Both the position numbers and the translations under genes were made by a program. Shown piece by piece: positions 49,823 to 57,169 of a stretch of DNA of 57,169 nucleotides (position 1 is its first letter; each line of letters begins with the position of its first letter). The stretch spans positions 1 to 57,169 of the forward strand of contig DATDMG010000512.1 in assembly GCA_036518955.1 (NCBI GenBank). The letters run 5' to 3'. Source of the DNA: DATDMG01 sp036518955 (GTDB lineage: Bacteria; Actinomycetota; Actinomycetes; Actinomycetales; Kineosporiaceae). The notes under the pieces were generated by a model. That model saw only the letters and a list, made by a program, of their open reading frames with translations, was not told the origin of the DNA and did no database searches.

Positions 49823-50941
49823 GTGGCCCTTGTCCCGTGCCCCGAGCCGGTGCTCGACCTCCGGCTGGACGCCGTCAGCCTCACCGCGGCGATCTGCGAC
49901 GTCCCCTCGGTGAGCGGTGACGAGAAGCCGCTCGCGGACGCGGTCGAGCGGGCCCTCCGGGCGTTGCCGCACCTGGAGGTGTTCCGCGACGGGGATGCCG
50001 TGGTGGCCCGTACGCAGCTGGGCCGGCCGGAGCGCGTCGTCCTCGCCGGACATCTCGACACCGTGCCGATCGCGGCGAACCTGCCGACCCGGCTCGAGGG
50101 CGGCCTGACCGACGGCGTGCTGCACGGGCGGGGCACGGTGGACATGAAGGGCGGGGTCGCCGTCCAGCTCCGGATCGCCGCGACGATGGCCGAGCCGAGC
50201 CGGGACGTGACGTTCATCTTCTACGACAACGAGGAGGTGGACGCCGACCGCAACGGGTTGGGCCGACTTGCCCGCGCCCACCCGGAGTGGCTGGCCGCCG
50301 ACTTCGCCGTGCTGCTCGAACCCACCGCCGGGCAGGTCGAGGGAGGGTGCAACGGCACCATCCGCGTCGAGGTCACCACGCGGGGGACGGCTGCCCACTC
50401 CGCCCGGGCCTGGATGGGGCGCAACGCCATCCACGAGGCCGGCCGGGTGCTCGCCCGGCTGCAGCTGTACGCGGCCCGGGAGGTGGCGGTCGACGGCCTG
50501 GTGTACCGGGAGTGCCTGAACGCCGTCCGGATCTTCGGGGGCGTGGCGAACAACGTGATCCCGGACGTGTGCGTGGTGGCGGTGAACTACCGGTTCGCAC
50601 CGGACCGGTCCCTCGCGGAGGCCGAGCAGCACCTGCGGGAGCTGTTCGAGGGCTTCGAGGTGACCGTCGTCGACGGGGCCGTCGGCGCCCGCCCGGGGCT
50701 GGACCATCCGGCCGCCGCGGCGTTCGTCGCAGCCATCGGGGGCGAGCCGAAGGCCAAGTACGGTTGGACGGACGTCGCCCGGTTCAGTTCCCTGGGGGTC
50801 CCCGCGGTGAACTTCGGCCCGGGCGACGCGCTCCTCGCCCACAAGGACGACGAGCGATGCCCCGCAGCGCAGATTCTGCGGTGCGAGGGCGCCCTCCGCC
50901 GCTGGCTCGCCACACCTGGGGTGACCCGGCCGGGGCCCTAG
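49823..50941 (+). CDS. dapE: Succinyl-diaminopimelate desuccinylase
   Basis: The 372-residue M20-family di-zinc hydrolase releases succinate from N-succinyl-LL-diaminopimelate. Metal and catalytic segments are LAGHLDTVPIA (His, Asp), HGRGTVDMKGGVAVQL, FYDNEEVDADRNGL (catalytic Glu and ligand Glu) and ALLAHKDDERC (ligand His). The dimerisation lid contains TRGTAAHSARAWMGRNAIHEA. Length and order are normal for actinobacterial DapE. Its TAG stop shares CTAG with the stop of the convergent GGDEF gene. The TACTCT box fixes the GTG start. Confidence 0.95.
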   Translation: MALVPCPEPVLDLRLDAVSLTAAICDVPSVSGDEKPLADAVERALRALPHLEVFRDGDAVVARTQLGRPERVVLAGHLDTVPIAANLPTRLEGGLTDGVLHGRGTVDMKGGVAVQLRIAATMAEPSRDVTFIFYDNEEVDADRNGLGRLARAHPEWLAADFAVLLEPTAGQVEGGCNGTIRVEVTTRGTAAHSARAWMGRNAIHEAGRVLARLQLYAAREVAVDGLVYRECLNAVRIFGGVANNVIPDVCVVAVNYRFAPDRSLAEAEQHLRELFEGFEVTVVDGAVGARPGLDHPAAAAFVAAIGGEPKAKYGWTDVARFSSLGVPAVNFGPGDALLAHKDDERCPAAQILRCEGALRRWLATPGVTRPGP

Positions 50942-53490
50942 GGCTGGCGGTCGTTCTGGCCGGTGAGGTCGATGATCGGTGGCCGGCGGCGCGGTCTGGC
51001 CGGGCGTGGCGACGGCTCGTCGACGGCCGGCGTCCATCCCGGGCGGCTCGGCGGCGCGTCGTCGTCCGGCCGTCCCTCGCCGCTGCGGGTCGCCCGGGAA
51101 CGGGTTGCGCGGTCCGGTAGCGCGCGGTCCGGTAGCGCGCGGTCCGGTAGCGGGCCCGGGAAGGGGCGGTCCGACGCGGTGAGATCCGGATTGCGGTCCG
51201 GCAGGTGGTCCCGCCCCGCCCTGACGTCGGCAGCCGCGCTCTGCCGGCTGGGGCGTGGACCCGGGTAGGTACCCTGCGGGGGCCGACCGGGGGTTCCCTT
51301 GCGGGCACGCTGGGGCCGCGTCGAACCATTGGTGCCCGTACCACCACCCGCCGTAGCCGTACCGTTCGCCGGACCATGCGTCTCGACGGCCGGAGGTGGG
51401 GTGGCGGCGCCCCGGGTGGCCCCCACGCCGCGGCCGGGTCCGGTGCTGCCGTTGGCACCGTTGGTGCCGTTGACTCCGTTGGTGCCGTTGACTCCATTGG
51501 TGCCGCCGTGACCGGAGGCGCCGCCGGCCGACCCGCGGCCCGACACCGGCAGCACCAGGCCCAGCGGTGTGAGCAGGCGGTCCTCCGGATCGGACGGCGG
51601 GAGCGGTCCGAGGTGGGGGTCGATGCGCGGCGGGTTCTGCAGCAGCGCGCGGTACAGGGGGAGCCCGAACGAGGGGGACAGGGGTCCTTCCGCGGTGTCG
51701 GGCAGCAGCGGGTCGCTCAACGGGTCCGGCGTGCGGGCCGCCGGCCCCCGGGCAGCCGGCGGGCGGGCCCCGGGCGGCGACCCGGCCGAGGGTGACGGCA
51801 CTGCGTCCGATGCGGGAGTGGCGCCGTCGGGAGTGGCGCCGTCGGGAGTGGCGCCGTCGGGAGTGGCGCCGTCGGGAGCGGCGCCGGGCGGCCGGGCGTC
51901 TCCGGCCGCCGGTGCGGGAGCACTGGCCCGTGCACGGCGTTTGGCGTGCGCCAACTCCTCCTCGGCCTGCCGGAACAGCTGCGCGGCGTCGCCGTCCGGG
52001 CGCCGGTGGGACAGCGACCACAGCGTGGCGCTCGCGGTCGTCACCGTGACGTGGAGCCCCGCGGCCGCCTCGTGCCAGGGCAGGGCAGCGACCGCCTGGG
52101 CCGACCGGGTGGCCACGGCCCGCGCCTCGGTGTCGCTGGTGAGTGGCAGCAGCAGGACGAACTCGTCGCCGCCGGAGCGCGCCAGCCGGTCGCCGGCGCG
52201 CAGCTGCTCACCGAGCACGTCCGCGACCCGGCGCAGCACATCGTCGCCGACGCTGTGCGTGAACCGGTCGTTGATCCCCGTGAGGTCCTCGACGTCGACC
52301 AGCACCAGCGACTGCGGCAGCGGGCCGAACCGCAGCATGTTCCGCAGGTCCTCGTCGAGGGCCTGCCGGTTGCCGACGCCGGTGAGGGCGTCGCTGCGGC
52401 CCTGGGTCCGCTGGGACTGATGCTCCAGCGCCTGCCGTGCGGCGGCCGCCACCAGGCCCATTCCTTCCCCGGCGAACCGTCCGAGCAGCCCGCTCAGGCG
52501 GGTGATGACCGGGGCGGCGTCGCCGCCGTCCCGGGACTCCAGGGTCAGCCGCTCGCGGGCCCGGCACACCTCGAGAACCAGATCGGTCAGGGACGTCGAC
52601 GGCGGCCCGGGCGCATCGTCGTCCAGGGACCGCGCGATCGCCATGCCACCGCTGCACACGTGCGCATGCACGGCCGCCAGCGTGGTGAGCTGCCGCTCCG
52701 GCCAGGGGAGGTCGTCGGGCTGCTCGAACGCGTCGTCACCGAGCAGGCGGAGGGCCTCGCCCGGCCGGTCCCGGTACGCGGCGGCGAGTGCCCGGACGCC
52801 GTCCGCGCCACGGCGCAACCGATCGGGCACCAGGTCCGGCGGCACCCTCGACAGCTTCGTCGCGACGTCCACGGCACGGGCGAGCAGGTGGGCGTCGGGG
52901 GTGTCGGTGCTGGAGGCAGTTGGCTCGAGGGCCCGGACGGCGAGCTCGCTCGCGTGGTGCGCCCAGTGGACGACTCGCTCGATCGGCGCGCGGTCGGCAA
53001 GGAACTCCTCGACCCGGTCGCGGACGTCGTCCACCTGGTCGTGGAGCCGCAGCCGGCTGTAGGCGAGGGCCAGGGCGTCGACGAGCTGGGCACCGCCCGG
53101 CCCCGGGAGGTCGTCGGCGAGCTGGTCGAGATCGACCCGGGCGAGCTGACCCAGCGCGACCCCGATGTCGCCGATCTCGAGCCGGGTGACGGCCCGGAGG
53201 GCGCACCCGGTCGCCGCCCACACCCCACCCTCGCGGGCGACCCGCTCGAGCCGGTCGCAGGTCGCCTCCACGGCGTCAGGGGCGGCTCCGACGGCCCGCT
53301 GCAGCACCGCCTGACCCCACAGGGCCACCGGCGCAAGCTCGGGATCGTCGTCCTTCTCCAGGCGCGTGACCAGGCGCGTCACCTGCCGCAGCCCTTCCTC
53401 CGGCGCGTCGTAGCAGACCCGCAGAACGAACTGGAGGAGCTGGTCGCACGACGGAACCCGGTCCCCCTCACCGTCCGGCCAGCCACGCAT
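50938..53490 (-). CDS. GGDEF-domain diguanylate cyclase with long disordered tail
   Basis: The 850-residue protein starts at ATG 53490, six bases after TATGGT. Residues 1-350 are alpha-helical and look like TPR-type repeats, with no membrane segment. The GGDEF domain follows: SDALTGVGNRQALDEDL (366-382), LVLVDVEDLTGINDRFTHSVGDDVLRRVA, and SGGDEF (439-444), so it should make cyclic di-GMP from GTP. The product-inhibition site RxxD is present as RAGD (431-434), five residues before GGDEF. The last 330 residues are rich in Pro, Gly, Arg, Thr and Asn with tandem repeats (PDGAT, NGVNGT, LPDRA) and probably unstructured. The same frame stays open far upstream by GC bias only. Confidence 0.88.
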   Translation of the reverse strand: MRGWPDGEGDRVPSCDQLLQFVLRVCYDAPEEGLRQVTRLVTRLEKDDDPELAPVALWGQAVLQRAVGAAPDAVEATCDRLERVAREGGVWAATGCALRAVTRLEIGDIGVALGQLARVDLDQLADDLPGPGGAQLVDALALAYSRLRLHDQVDDVRDRVEEFLADRAPIERVVHWAHHASELAVRALEPTASSTDTPDAHLLARAVDVATKLSRVPPDLVPDRLRRGADGVRALAAAYRDRPGEALRLLGDDAFEQPDDLPWPERQLTTLAAVHAHVCSGGMAIARSLDDDAPGPPSTSLTDLVLEVCRARERLTLESRDGGDAAPVITRLSGLLGRFAGEGMGLVAAAARQALEHQSQRTQGRSDALTGVGNRQALDEDLRNMLRFGPLPQSLVLVDVEDLTGINDRFTHSVGDDVLRRVADVLGEQLRAGDRLARSGGDEFVLLLPLTSDTEARAVATRSAQAVAALPWHEAAAGLHVTVTTASATLWSLSHRRPDGDAAQLFRQAEEELAHAKRRARASAPAPAAGDARPPGAAPDGATPDGATPDGATPDGATPASDAVPSPSAGSPPGARPPAARGPAARTPDPLSDPLLPDTAEGPLSPSFGLPLYRALLQNPPRIDPHLGPLPPSDPEDRLLTPLGLVLPVSGRGSAGGASGHGGTNGVNGTNGVNGTNGANGSTGPGRGVGATRGAATPPPAVETHGPANGTATAGGGTGTNGSTRPQRARKGTPGRPPQGTYPGPRPSRQSAAADVRAGRDHLPDRNPDLTASDRPFPGPLPDRALPDRALPDRATRSRATRSGEGRPDDDAPPSRPGWTPAVDEPSPRPARPRRRPPIIDLTGQNDRQP
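51109..51153. repeat. 15-bp tandem repeat in the GGDEF gene tail (three copies)
   Basis: GCGGTCCGGTAGCGC is repeated about three times without gaps and encodes repeats of LPDRA in the gene frame. Confidence 0.85.
51461..51505. repeat. 18-bp tandem repeat in the GGDEF gene tail
   Basis: TTGGTGCCGTTGACTCCG is repeated about 2.5 times, with a degenerate copy before it. In the gene frame it encodes NGVNGT repeats. Confidence 0.85.
51811..51885. repeat. 15-bp tandem repeat in the GGDEF gene (five copies)
   Basis: GTCGGGAGTGGCGCC is repeated five times with one or two changes in the outer copies. It encodes PDGAT repeats just after the GGDEF domain. Confidence 0.9.
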
Positions 53491-53496
53491 TCGAAA

Positions 53497-53502
53497 ACCA
53501 TA
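53497..53502 (-). promoter_or_regulatory. -10 box TATGGT of the GGDEF gene (leaderless)
   Basis: On the minus strand TATGGT is followed by six bases and the ATG at 53490. This settles the start inside a much longer open frame. Confidence 0.6.
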
Positions 53503-53649
53503 TCGGGCCGGCCCGCGTCGGTCAGGTGACCGCTGGATGTCGACCCTCACGCCGACTGGCATCCGGGGCCGGGGCGGCCCTACCGTCACGGCAGTGGCCC
53601 GCGGGCGCGCGGACCAGGGTGGTGAGCAGGACCGTCGGCAGGAGATGAC

Positions 53650-54471
53650 GTGACCGGACAGCGGCCCGAGACGACGGTGGCCGACGCGTCGCCGGACGGC
53701 GTGGCACCCGGCGGGGGGACGACGAGGAACGGCCGGAACTCGGGCGTCTACCGGCGCGGACCGGTGACGCTCCGCCGTTCCCAGGTGCCCGCGATGACCA
53801 CGGACCAGCGGCTCCTCGACGAGCGCGGGCCGACGTCGTGGTTGCACCAGGACCCCTGGCGGGTGCTGCGGATCCAGAGCGAGTTCGTCGAGGGCTTCGG
53901 CGCGCTGGCCGAGCTGGGCCCGGCGATCAGCGTGTTCGGCTCGGCCCGGCTCCCCCGGCAGAGCCCGGAGTACGCGCTGGCCGTCGAGATCGGCGGCCTG
54001 CTCGCCCGGGCCGGCTATGCGGTGATCACCGGTGGTGGCCCCGGCGCGATGGAGGGGGCGAACAAGGGCGCCTGCGAGGCGGGCGGGGTCTCCGTGGGAC
54101 TGGGCATCGAACTGCCCCACGAACAGGGGATGAACGAGTGGGTCGACCTCGGCGTCCACTTCCGGTACTTCTTCGCCCGCAAGACCATGTTCCTCAAGTA
54201 CGCCCAGGGTTTCGTGGTGCTGCCGGGCGGGTTCGGGACCCTCGACGAGCTCTTCGAGGCGCTCGTGCTGGTGCAGACCCAGAAGGTGACGGCCTTCCCG
54301 GTCGTCCTCATCGGCCGCGGGTTCTGGGGAGGGTTGATCGACTGGCTGCGTGCCCGGCTGGTCGCCGATGGCATGATCTCGACCGCCGACATCGACCTGA
54401 TCACCCTGACCGACGATCCGAACGAGGCCGTCGAGTTCATCAAGGCGTGGGCGGACGGCGTGCACGGCTGA
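53650..54471 (+). CDS. LOG-family protein (TIGR00730 type)
   Basis: The 273-residue Rossmann-fold protein has ISVFGSARLPRQSPEY, GYAVITGGGPGAMEGANKGACEAGG, the RK motif in FFARKTMFLKYAQGFVVLPGGFGTLDELFEALVLVQ (PGGxGTxxE) and a C-terminal helix. LOG proteins release free cytokinin bases from their ribotides; many bacterial members have that phosphoribohydrolase activity, and in M. tuberculosis Rv1205 makes cytokinins. This member has an extra 75-residue N-terminus. AGGAG lies six bases before the GTG. A second, shorter LOG gene lies 430 bases downstream. Confidence 0.9.
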   Translation: MTGQRPETTVADASPDGVAPGGGTTRNGRNSGVYRRGPVTLRRSQVPAMTTDQRLLDERGPTSWLHQDPWRVLRIQSEFVEGFGALAELGPAISVFGSARLPRQSPEYALAVEIGGLLARAGYAVITGGGPGAMEGANKGACEAGGVSVGLGIELPHEQGMNEWVDLGVHFRYFFARKTMFLKYAQGFVVLPGGFGTLDELFEALVLVQTQKVTAFPVVLIGRGFWGGLIDWLRARLVADGMISTADIDLITLTDDPNEAVEFIKAWADGVHG

Positions 54472-54579
54472 GCGCCACCACCCGGCCGGGCGCCGTCGGG
54501 GCCCACCGAACGCCTGACCCGGCGGCGAGCCCTCCCGATCGCTCTTGGCAGGACCTGGGCGCGCGGTCATCATGAGGGG

Positions 54580-54813
54580 GTGTTCGTCACCCCGGTCCCG
54601 CGGCTCGGCGACGTGGTCGTCGGGCGCGACGCGGTGGGCCGGGTGCTGCGGGTGAGCGGGCACCCGAGCAGCGACCGGGTGGTCCTGAGCATCTGGCAGG
54701 ACGGCGCCTGCGTCGGCACGGTACGGCTGGCGGGGGCCGACGTCCGGCAGTTGGTCGACGTCCTCGGCAGGCTCGGGGTGGCGCTCGACGAGGCGTTCCC
54801 GCAGGCCGGGTGA
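54580..54813 (+). CDS. Small conserved protein of unknown function
   Basis: The 77-residue protein begins MFVTPVPRLGDVVVGRDAVGRVLRVSGHP, then has SDRVVLSIWQDGACVGTVRLAGADVRQLVDVLGRLGVAL. The alternating short strands and a final helix suggest a small beta-rich domain. I do not recognise a family with certainty; similar small proteins occur beside LOG genes in actinobacteria. CATCAT lies six bases before the GTG. The final 13 bases including the stop are duplicated 23 bases downstream. Confidence 0.65.
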   Translation: MFVTPVPRLGDVVVGRDAVGRVLRVSGHPSSDRVVLSIWQDGACVGTVRLAGADVRQLVDVLGRLGVALDEAFPQAG

Positions 54814-54839
54814 CCCTGGGCGAGCCGGCCGGGTGACCC
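54804..54839. repeat. Duplicated 13-bp segment across a stop codon
   Basis: GGCCGGGTGACCC occurs at 54804-54816 and 54827-54839. The first copy contains the TGA of the small gene. Confidence 0.8.
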
Positions 54840-54888
54840 CCGGCGGACCGGACCGTGGCGGCTGCGGTCGGCCGGTCACGCTCGTCGT

Positions 54889-54894
54889 TACGCT
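54889..54894 (+). promoter_or_regulatory. -10 box TACGCT of the short LOG gene (leaderless)
   Basis: TACGCT is followed by six bases and the GTG at 54901. Confidence 0.6.
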
Positions 54895-54900
54895 GACCAG

Positions 54901-55404
54901 GTGTCCGGCATCTGCGTGTTCTGCGCCTCCTCGGAGCGGATCCACCCGACACACCTCGACCTGGCGCGTCGGGTGGGCGCCGAGATCGCACGGCGCGGTC
55001 ACGACCTGGTGTCCGGCGGCGGGCGGGTCTCGACGACGGGGGCGGTGGCGGGAGACATGCGCCGGCGCAAGGGGCTGATGGACGACGCCGCTGACGCGTT
55101 CCTCGCCCTGCCCGGTGGGTTGGGCACGCTGGAGGAGCTCCTGCAGGTGTGGGTGGCGGCGTCCCTCGGTCTGCACGCCAAGCCGGTGGTCGTCCTGGAC
55201 CCCGCCGGGGTGCTGGCCGGGCTGGCCGCCCTGGTCGACGAACGGGTCGCCCAGGGGTTCGTACGCCCGGCCGCCGCAGCCTCGGCGGTCTGGGTCACCA
55301 CGGCCACCGAGGCGCTGGACGCCGTGGAGCCGGGGATGCTGGGCGGCCGACCCACCCTGCGCGCCCGCGACGTCACCGAGGAACTGCTCGAGGGCGAGGG
55401 TTGA
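54901..55404 (+). CDS. LOG-family protein with an internal deletion
   Basis: The 167-residue protein has the LOG start GICVFCASSERIHPTHLDLARRVGAEIARRGHDLVSGGGRV and the signature DAFLALPGGLGTLEELLQVW. Between them typical LOG proteins carry about 35-40 residues (the GxVIGVIP strand and the following loop up to MHxRK). Here GAVAGDMRRRKGLMDDAADAF follows directly, so that strand is missing while the Arg-Lys and PGGxGTxxE residues remain. The frame is intact and the promoter is good, so it is probably expressed. Whether it still hydrolyses nucleoside monophosphates is unclear. Confidence 0.85.
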   Translation: MSGICVFCASSERIHPTHLDLARRVGAEIARRGHDLVSGGGRVSTTGAVAGDMRRRKGLMDDAADAFLALPGGLGTLEELLQVWVAASLGLHAKPVVVLDPAGVLAGLAALVDERVAQGFVRPAAAASAVWVTTATEALDAVEPGMLGGRPTLRARDVTEELLEGEG

Positions 55405-55407
55405 GGG

Positions 55408-56052
55408 ATGCCGGATCGCGCGGGGGACGAGCACGAGGAGCGCTACCTCGAACTGCGCCGGCGGGTGCTCGAGGTGCACGGCGAGGCGGTCCGGCTGGGG
55501 GCGTTCGCGGCGGCCGACGGCGAGCCCGCGCCCGCTGCCGAGGCCGCCGGCACGCCTGCCGGTGACACCACCTCGGTGGTGGACGACGGCCTGCCGGCGG
55601 ACGTCGAGGGGCTCGACGAGCGGCTGCTGGGCGCGGTCGACGAGCTGATCGAGGCGACCGACGCGTTCCTGGCCTTCGAGGACCGCCTGCCGGTCCTGCG
55701 GGACGTGGCGGCCCGGGCCTGGAGCGTGCAGATCGTCCGGGCGTCCGCGTTCGCGATGCTGCTGGGCGCCGTCCTGCTCGGACTGGGGATGTGGCGGGCG
55801 ATCCTGGCCGTGTTCTGGTTCCCCGTACTCCTGGTGATGCTTCCGGCCGCCGCCCGGATGGCGTTCATGCCGGTGGCCCCGGCAGCCGGCCGACATCGTC
55901 GACAGCGCTGGTCCGCCCTGGTGGGTGGCGCCGCGGCGCTGTTCCTGGCGCCACTGGCCGCGGTCTTCGGCTGGCTGCCGGGGGTGGCGTGCGTCGCCGT
56001 CCTGGGCGTGGCGCTGACGGTGCTGTTCGAGCTGCGCGGGGTGGCCCGTTGA
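55408..56052 (+). CDS. Membrane protein of unknown function
   Basis: The 214-residue protein has an acidic, helical N-terminal half (to about 105) and four hydrophobic segments in two hairpins: ASAFAMLLGAVLLGLGMW with AILAVFWFPVLLVMLPAAA, then LVGGAAALFLAPLAAVFGW with VACVAVLGVALTVLF. It starts three bases after the LOG stop, so it is in the same operon. No family is recognised. Confidence 0.65.
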   Translation: MPDRAGDEHEERYLELRRRVLEVHGEAVRLGAFAAADGEPAPAAEAAGTPAGDTTSVVDDGLPADVEGLDERLLGAVDELIEATDAFLAFEDRLPVLRDVAARAWSVQIVRASAFAMLLGAVLLGLGMWRAILAVFWFPVLLVMLPAAARMAFMPVAPAAGRHRRQRWSALVGGAAALFLAPLAAVFGWLPGVACVAVLGVALTVLFELRGVAR

Positions 56053-56080
56053 GCGGGTCGTCGCGGTCGGGGAGGCTGAG

Positions 56081-57028
56081 GTGAGCGACTGGCAGCAGAT
56101 GGGGTTCGCCAACATGGCGTCCCGGATGCGGGACCTCGAGTCGGGCGTGCTCTCGATGGCCGAGGACGTACCGATGCTCATCGAGGCGGTGACCCGCCTG
56201 GACGCCGACATCGAGCGACTCATCGCCAGCCGGCGCGACACGCTGGCGACGCTGTCGCAGCACGACGAGACGCTGCGCGAGCTGTCGGCGTCGGTGAAGC
56301 GCCTCACCGTGCAGGTCGCCTGGATCGAACAGCACCTGCGCAGCAGCGGCAGCGCGTGGACCGTCGACCTGGACCACGCCGACCCGGACCTGATCGGGCT
56401 CGCAGCCACCGCCGAGGCGGGCCGGGCGGCTGCCGCCGTCCTGCTGGGCCCGCCGGACCGCGCGACGCTCGTCAGCGACGTCAGCCGGCACGCGGATGCG
56501 GTCACCAGGCACCGTGCGGCGATCGGCGCGCTGCTGGCTGCGTGCGAGCGCCTGGCGTCCGGTGACCGGGAGGGAGCCGCGCGGCGCCAGACGCGCAGCG
56601 AGTACCAGGTGGCCAGGACGGCGGTCACCGAGCGTGCCGCCTTGGTGGCCGCCTGCGTGGAGCCGGCTGAGCAGGCACGGGCCCGGCTCGCCGCGGACGA
56701 CGCCGAGCGGGAGCGGGTGGCAGGCACGGTTGCGGAGGGTGAGCGGGCGGAGCGGGAGCTGCTCACCCGGCTGCGGACGCGGATCGCCTCCGCGGTGAGT
56801 GACGGCGCGATGCTTCCCGCCTGGCTGACCGGTCCGTTGGGCCCGATGCCGGCCGCGGGTGCCGCCCAGCGCTGGACGGACCTCGCGGCCGGCCTGCTGG
56901 CCTACCGGATCACCTACGGCGTCACGGACCCGGCCGACGCGGTGGGCGAGCTGCCGGCGTCCGCGGGGGAACGTCGCCGTCGCGGGCACGCCGACCTCGG
57001 TCGGGGGGTCCGGGAGCTTCGCCGCTGA
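56081..57028 (+). CDS. Coiled-coil protein of unknown function
   Basis: The 315-residue soluble protein is almost wholly helical. Residues 15-90 form a likely coiled coil (MRDLESGVLSMAEDVPMLIEAVTRLDADIERLIASRRD onward), and residues 150-255 are rich in Ala, Arg and Glu with heptad-like spacing (VACVEPAEQARARLAADDAERERV). No signal or catalytic motif is visible. GGGGAGG lies before the GTG. It follows the membrane protein by 28 bases and may work with it; both are of unknown function. Confidence 0.65.
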   Translation: MSDWQQMGFANMASRMRDLESGVLSMAEDVPMLIEAVTRLDADIERLIASRRDTLATLSQHDETLRELSASVKRLTVQVAWIEQHLRSSGSAWTVDLDHADPDLIGLAATAEAGRAAAAVLLGPPDRATLVSDVSRHADAVTRHRAAIGALLAACERLASGDREGAARRQTRSEYQVARTAVTERAALVAACVEPAEQARARLAADDAERERVAGTVAEGERAERELLTRLRTRIASAVSDGAMLPAWLTGPLGPMPAAGAAQRWTDLAAGLLAYRITYGVTDPADAVGELPASAGERRRRGHADLGRGVRELRR

Positions 57029-57040
57029 GCGGCGGGTGGG

Positions 57041-57169
57041 CTACTCCACCGAGGGGTCGGTCGACGTCGTGCCGGACGTCGTGCTCGAGGTCGAGGTCGA
57101 CGTCGACGTCGTCTCGGTGGGCGTGCTGGTCGGGCTGCTCGTCGATGTGCTCGGGGCCGGCGCGTTGCT
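57041..57169 (-). CDS. Ser/Thr-rich C-terminal end of a protein running off the window
   Basis: On the minus strand a frame open to the window edge encodes 42 residues made almost only of Ser, Thr and Pro (for example SSPTSTPTETTSTSTSTSST), ending TDPSVE-stop. Such tails are common at the end of actinobacterial secreted proteins, lipoproteins and protein kinases. The identity of the main domain cannot be seen. It is convergent with the coiled-coil gene. Confidence 0.5.
   Translation of the reverse strand, partial: SNAPAPSTSTSSPTSTPTETTSTSTSTSSTTSGTTSTDPSVE

Noticed and set aside
51811..51885. Regularly spaced repeats as a CRISPR array
   Set aside because: The units are contiguous with no spacers and are in frame in a protein gene. 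No CRISPR array or cas gene was seen in the window.
50938..56766. A single 1942-codon open frame on the minus strand
   Set aside because: Only the part up to 53490 is the GGDEF gene. The rest is antisense to two LOG genes and their neighbours, stays open because of the extreme GC bias, and the TATGGT box fixes the start at 53490.

Overview
The window is very GC-rich and gene-dense, and its gene content is that of an actinomycete (Actinomycetota). It carries mycothiol biosynthesis (mshB), an actinobacterial-type dapD, a 7Fe ferredoxin next to dapC, and many GTG starts. Ten genes start exactly six bases after a TANNNT -10 box, the layout of leaderless actinobacterial promoters. From memory, the order DUF255 protein - hemolysin III - short-chain isoprenyl synthase - fum - DUF4245 - xseB/xseA - ispH - ychF - typA - mshB - fdxC - dapC - dapD - dapE - LOG follows Mycobacterium tuberculosis Rv1084 to Rv1205 with many insertions and losses. 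The organism is not a mycobacterium by gene content; a more precise assignment is not possible from the window.

Layout. 1-8.5 kb: end of a DUF255 protein, an unknown gene, a PAQR/hemolysin III membrane protein, a cis-prenyltransferase, a lipoprotein + FtsH-like AAA protease operon, and a PIN-PhoH protein. 8.5-24.7 kb: a transglycosylase with a Crp-like site upstream, class II fumarase, a coupled carbonic anhydrase/SpeE-like pair, an MprF/LysX-type DUF2156 protein, MoeA, class I fumarase, a large lipoprotein, a LacI regulator, and a coupled prephenate dehydratase/aminotransferase pair. 24.7-33.6 kb: PfkB kinase, DUF4245-DUF2079 pair, xseB-xseA, ispH, rmuC, ychF.

33.5-35.1 kb is the most unusual part. 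A class II Fic protein gene lies between the 3' end of ychF and a second copy of the last codons of ychF (VVEFRFNV-stop) that differs only by synonymous changes. This looks like the footprint of an element that entered at the ychF 3' end. 35.5-44.3 kb: an unknown gene, pterin dehydratase, GYF_2-PrsW/Nudix pair, typA, mshB, a second FtsH-like AAA protease and a flavin reductase. 44.4-50.9 kb: fdxA, dapC, citrate synthase, a second transglycosylase-like protein, dapD, dapE, i.e. most of the succinylase branch of lysine/diaminopimelate synthesis. 50.9-57.2 kb: a GGDEF protein with a very long disordered tail, two LOG-family proteins (one with an internal deletion), small unknown genes and the Ser/Thr-rich end of a gene running off the window.

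Most of the region is housekeeping: cell wall (DAP, isoprenoid synthesis, transglycosylases), central carbon (two fumarases, citrate synthase), DNA repair (xseAB, rmuC), translation GTPases (ychF, typA) and redox (mycothiol, ferredoxin). Recurrent structural themes are leaderless starts, four-base GTGA gene overlaps, CTAG-shared convergent stops, GTGATC/GATCAC hairpins between convergent genes, and short tandem duplications that often straddle stop codons.
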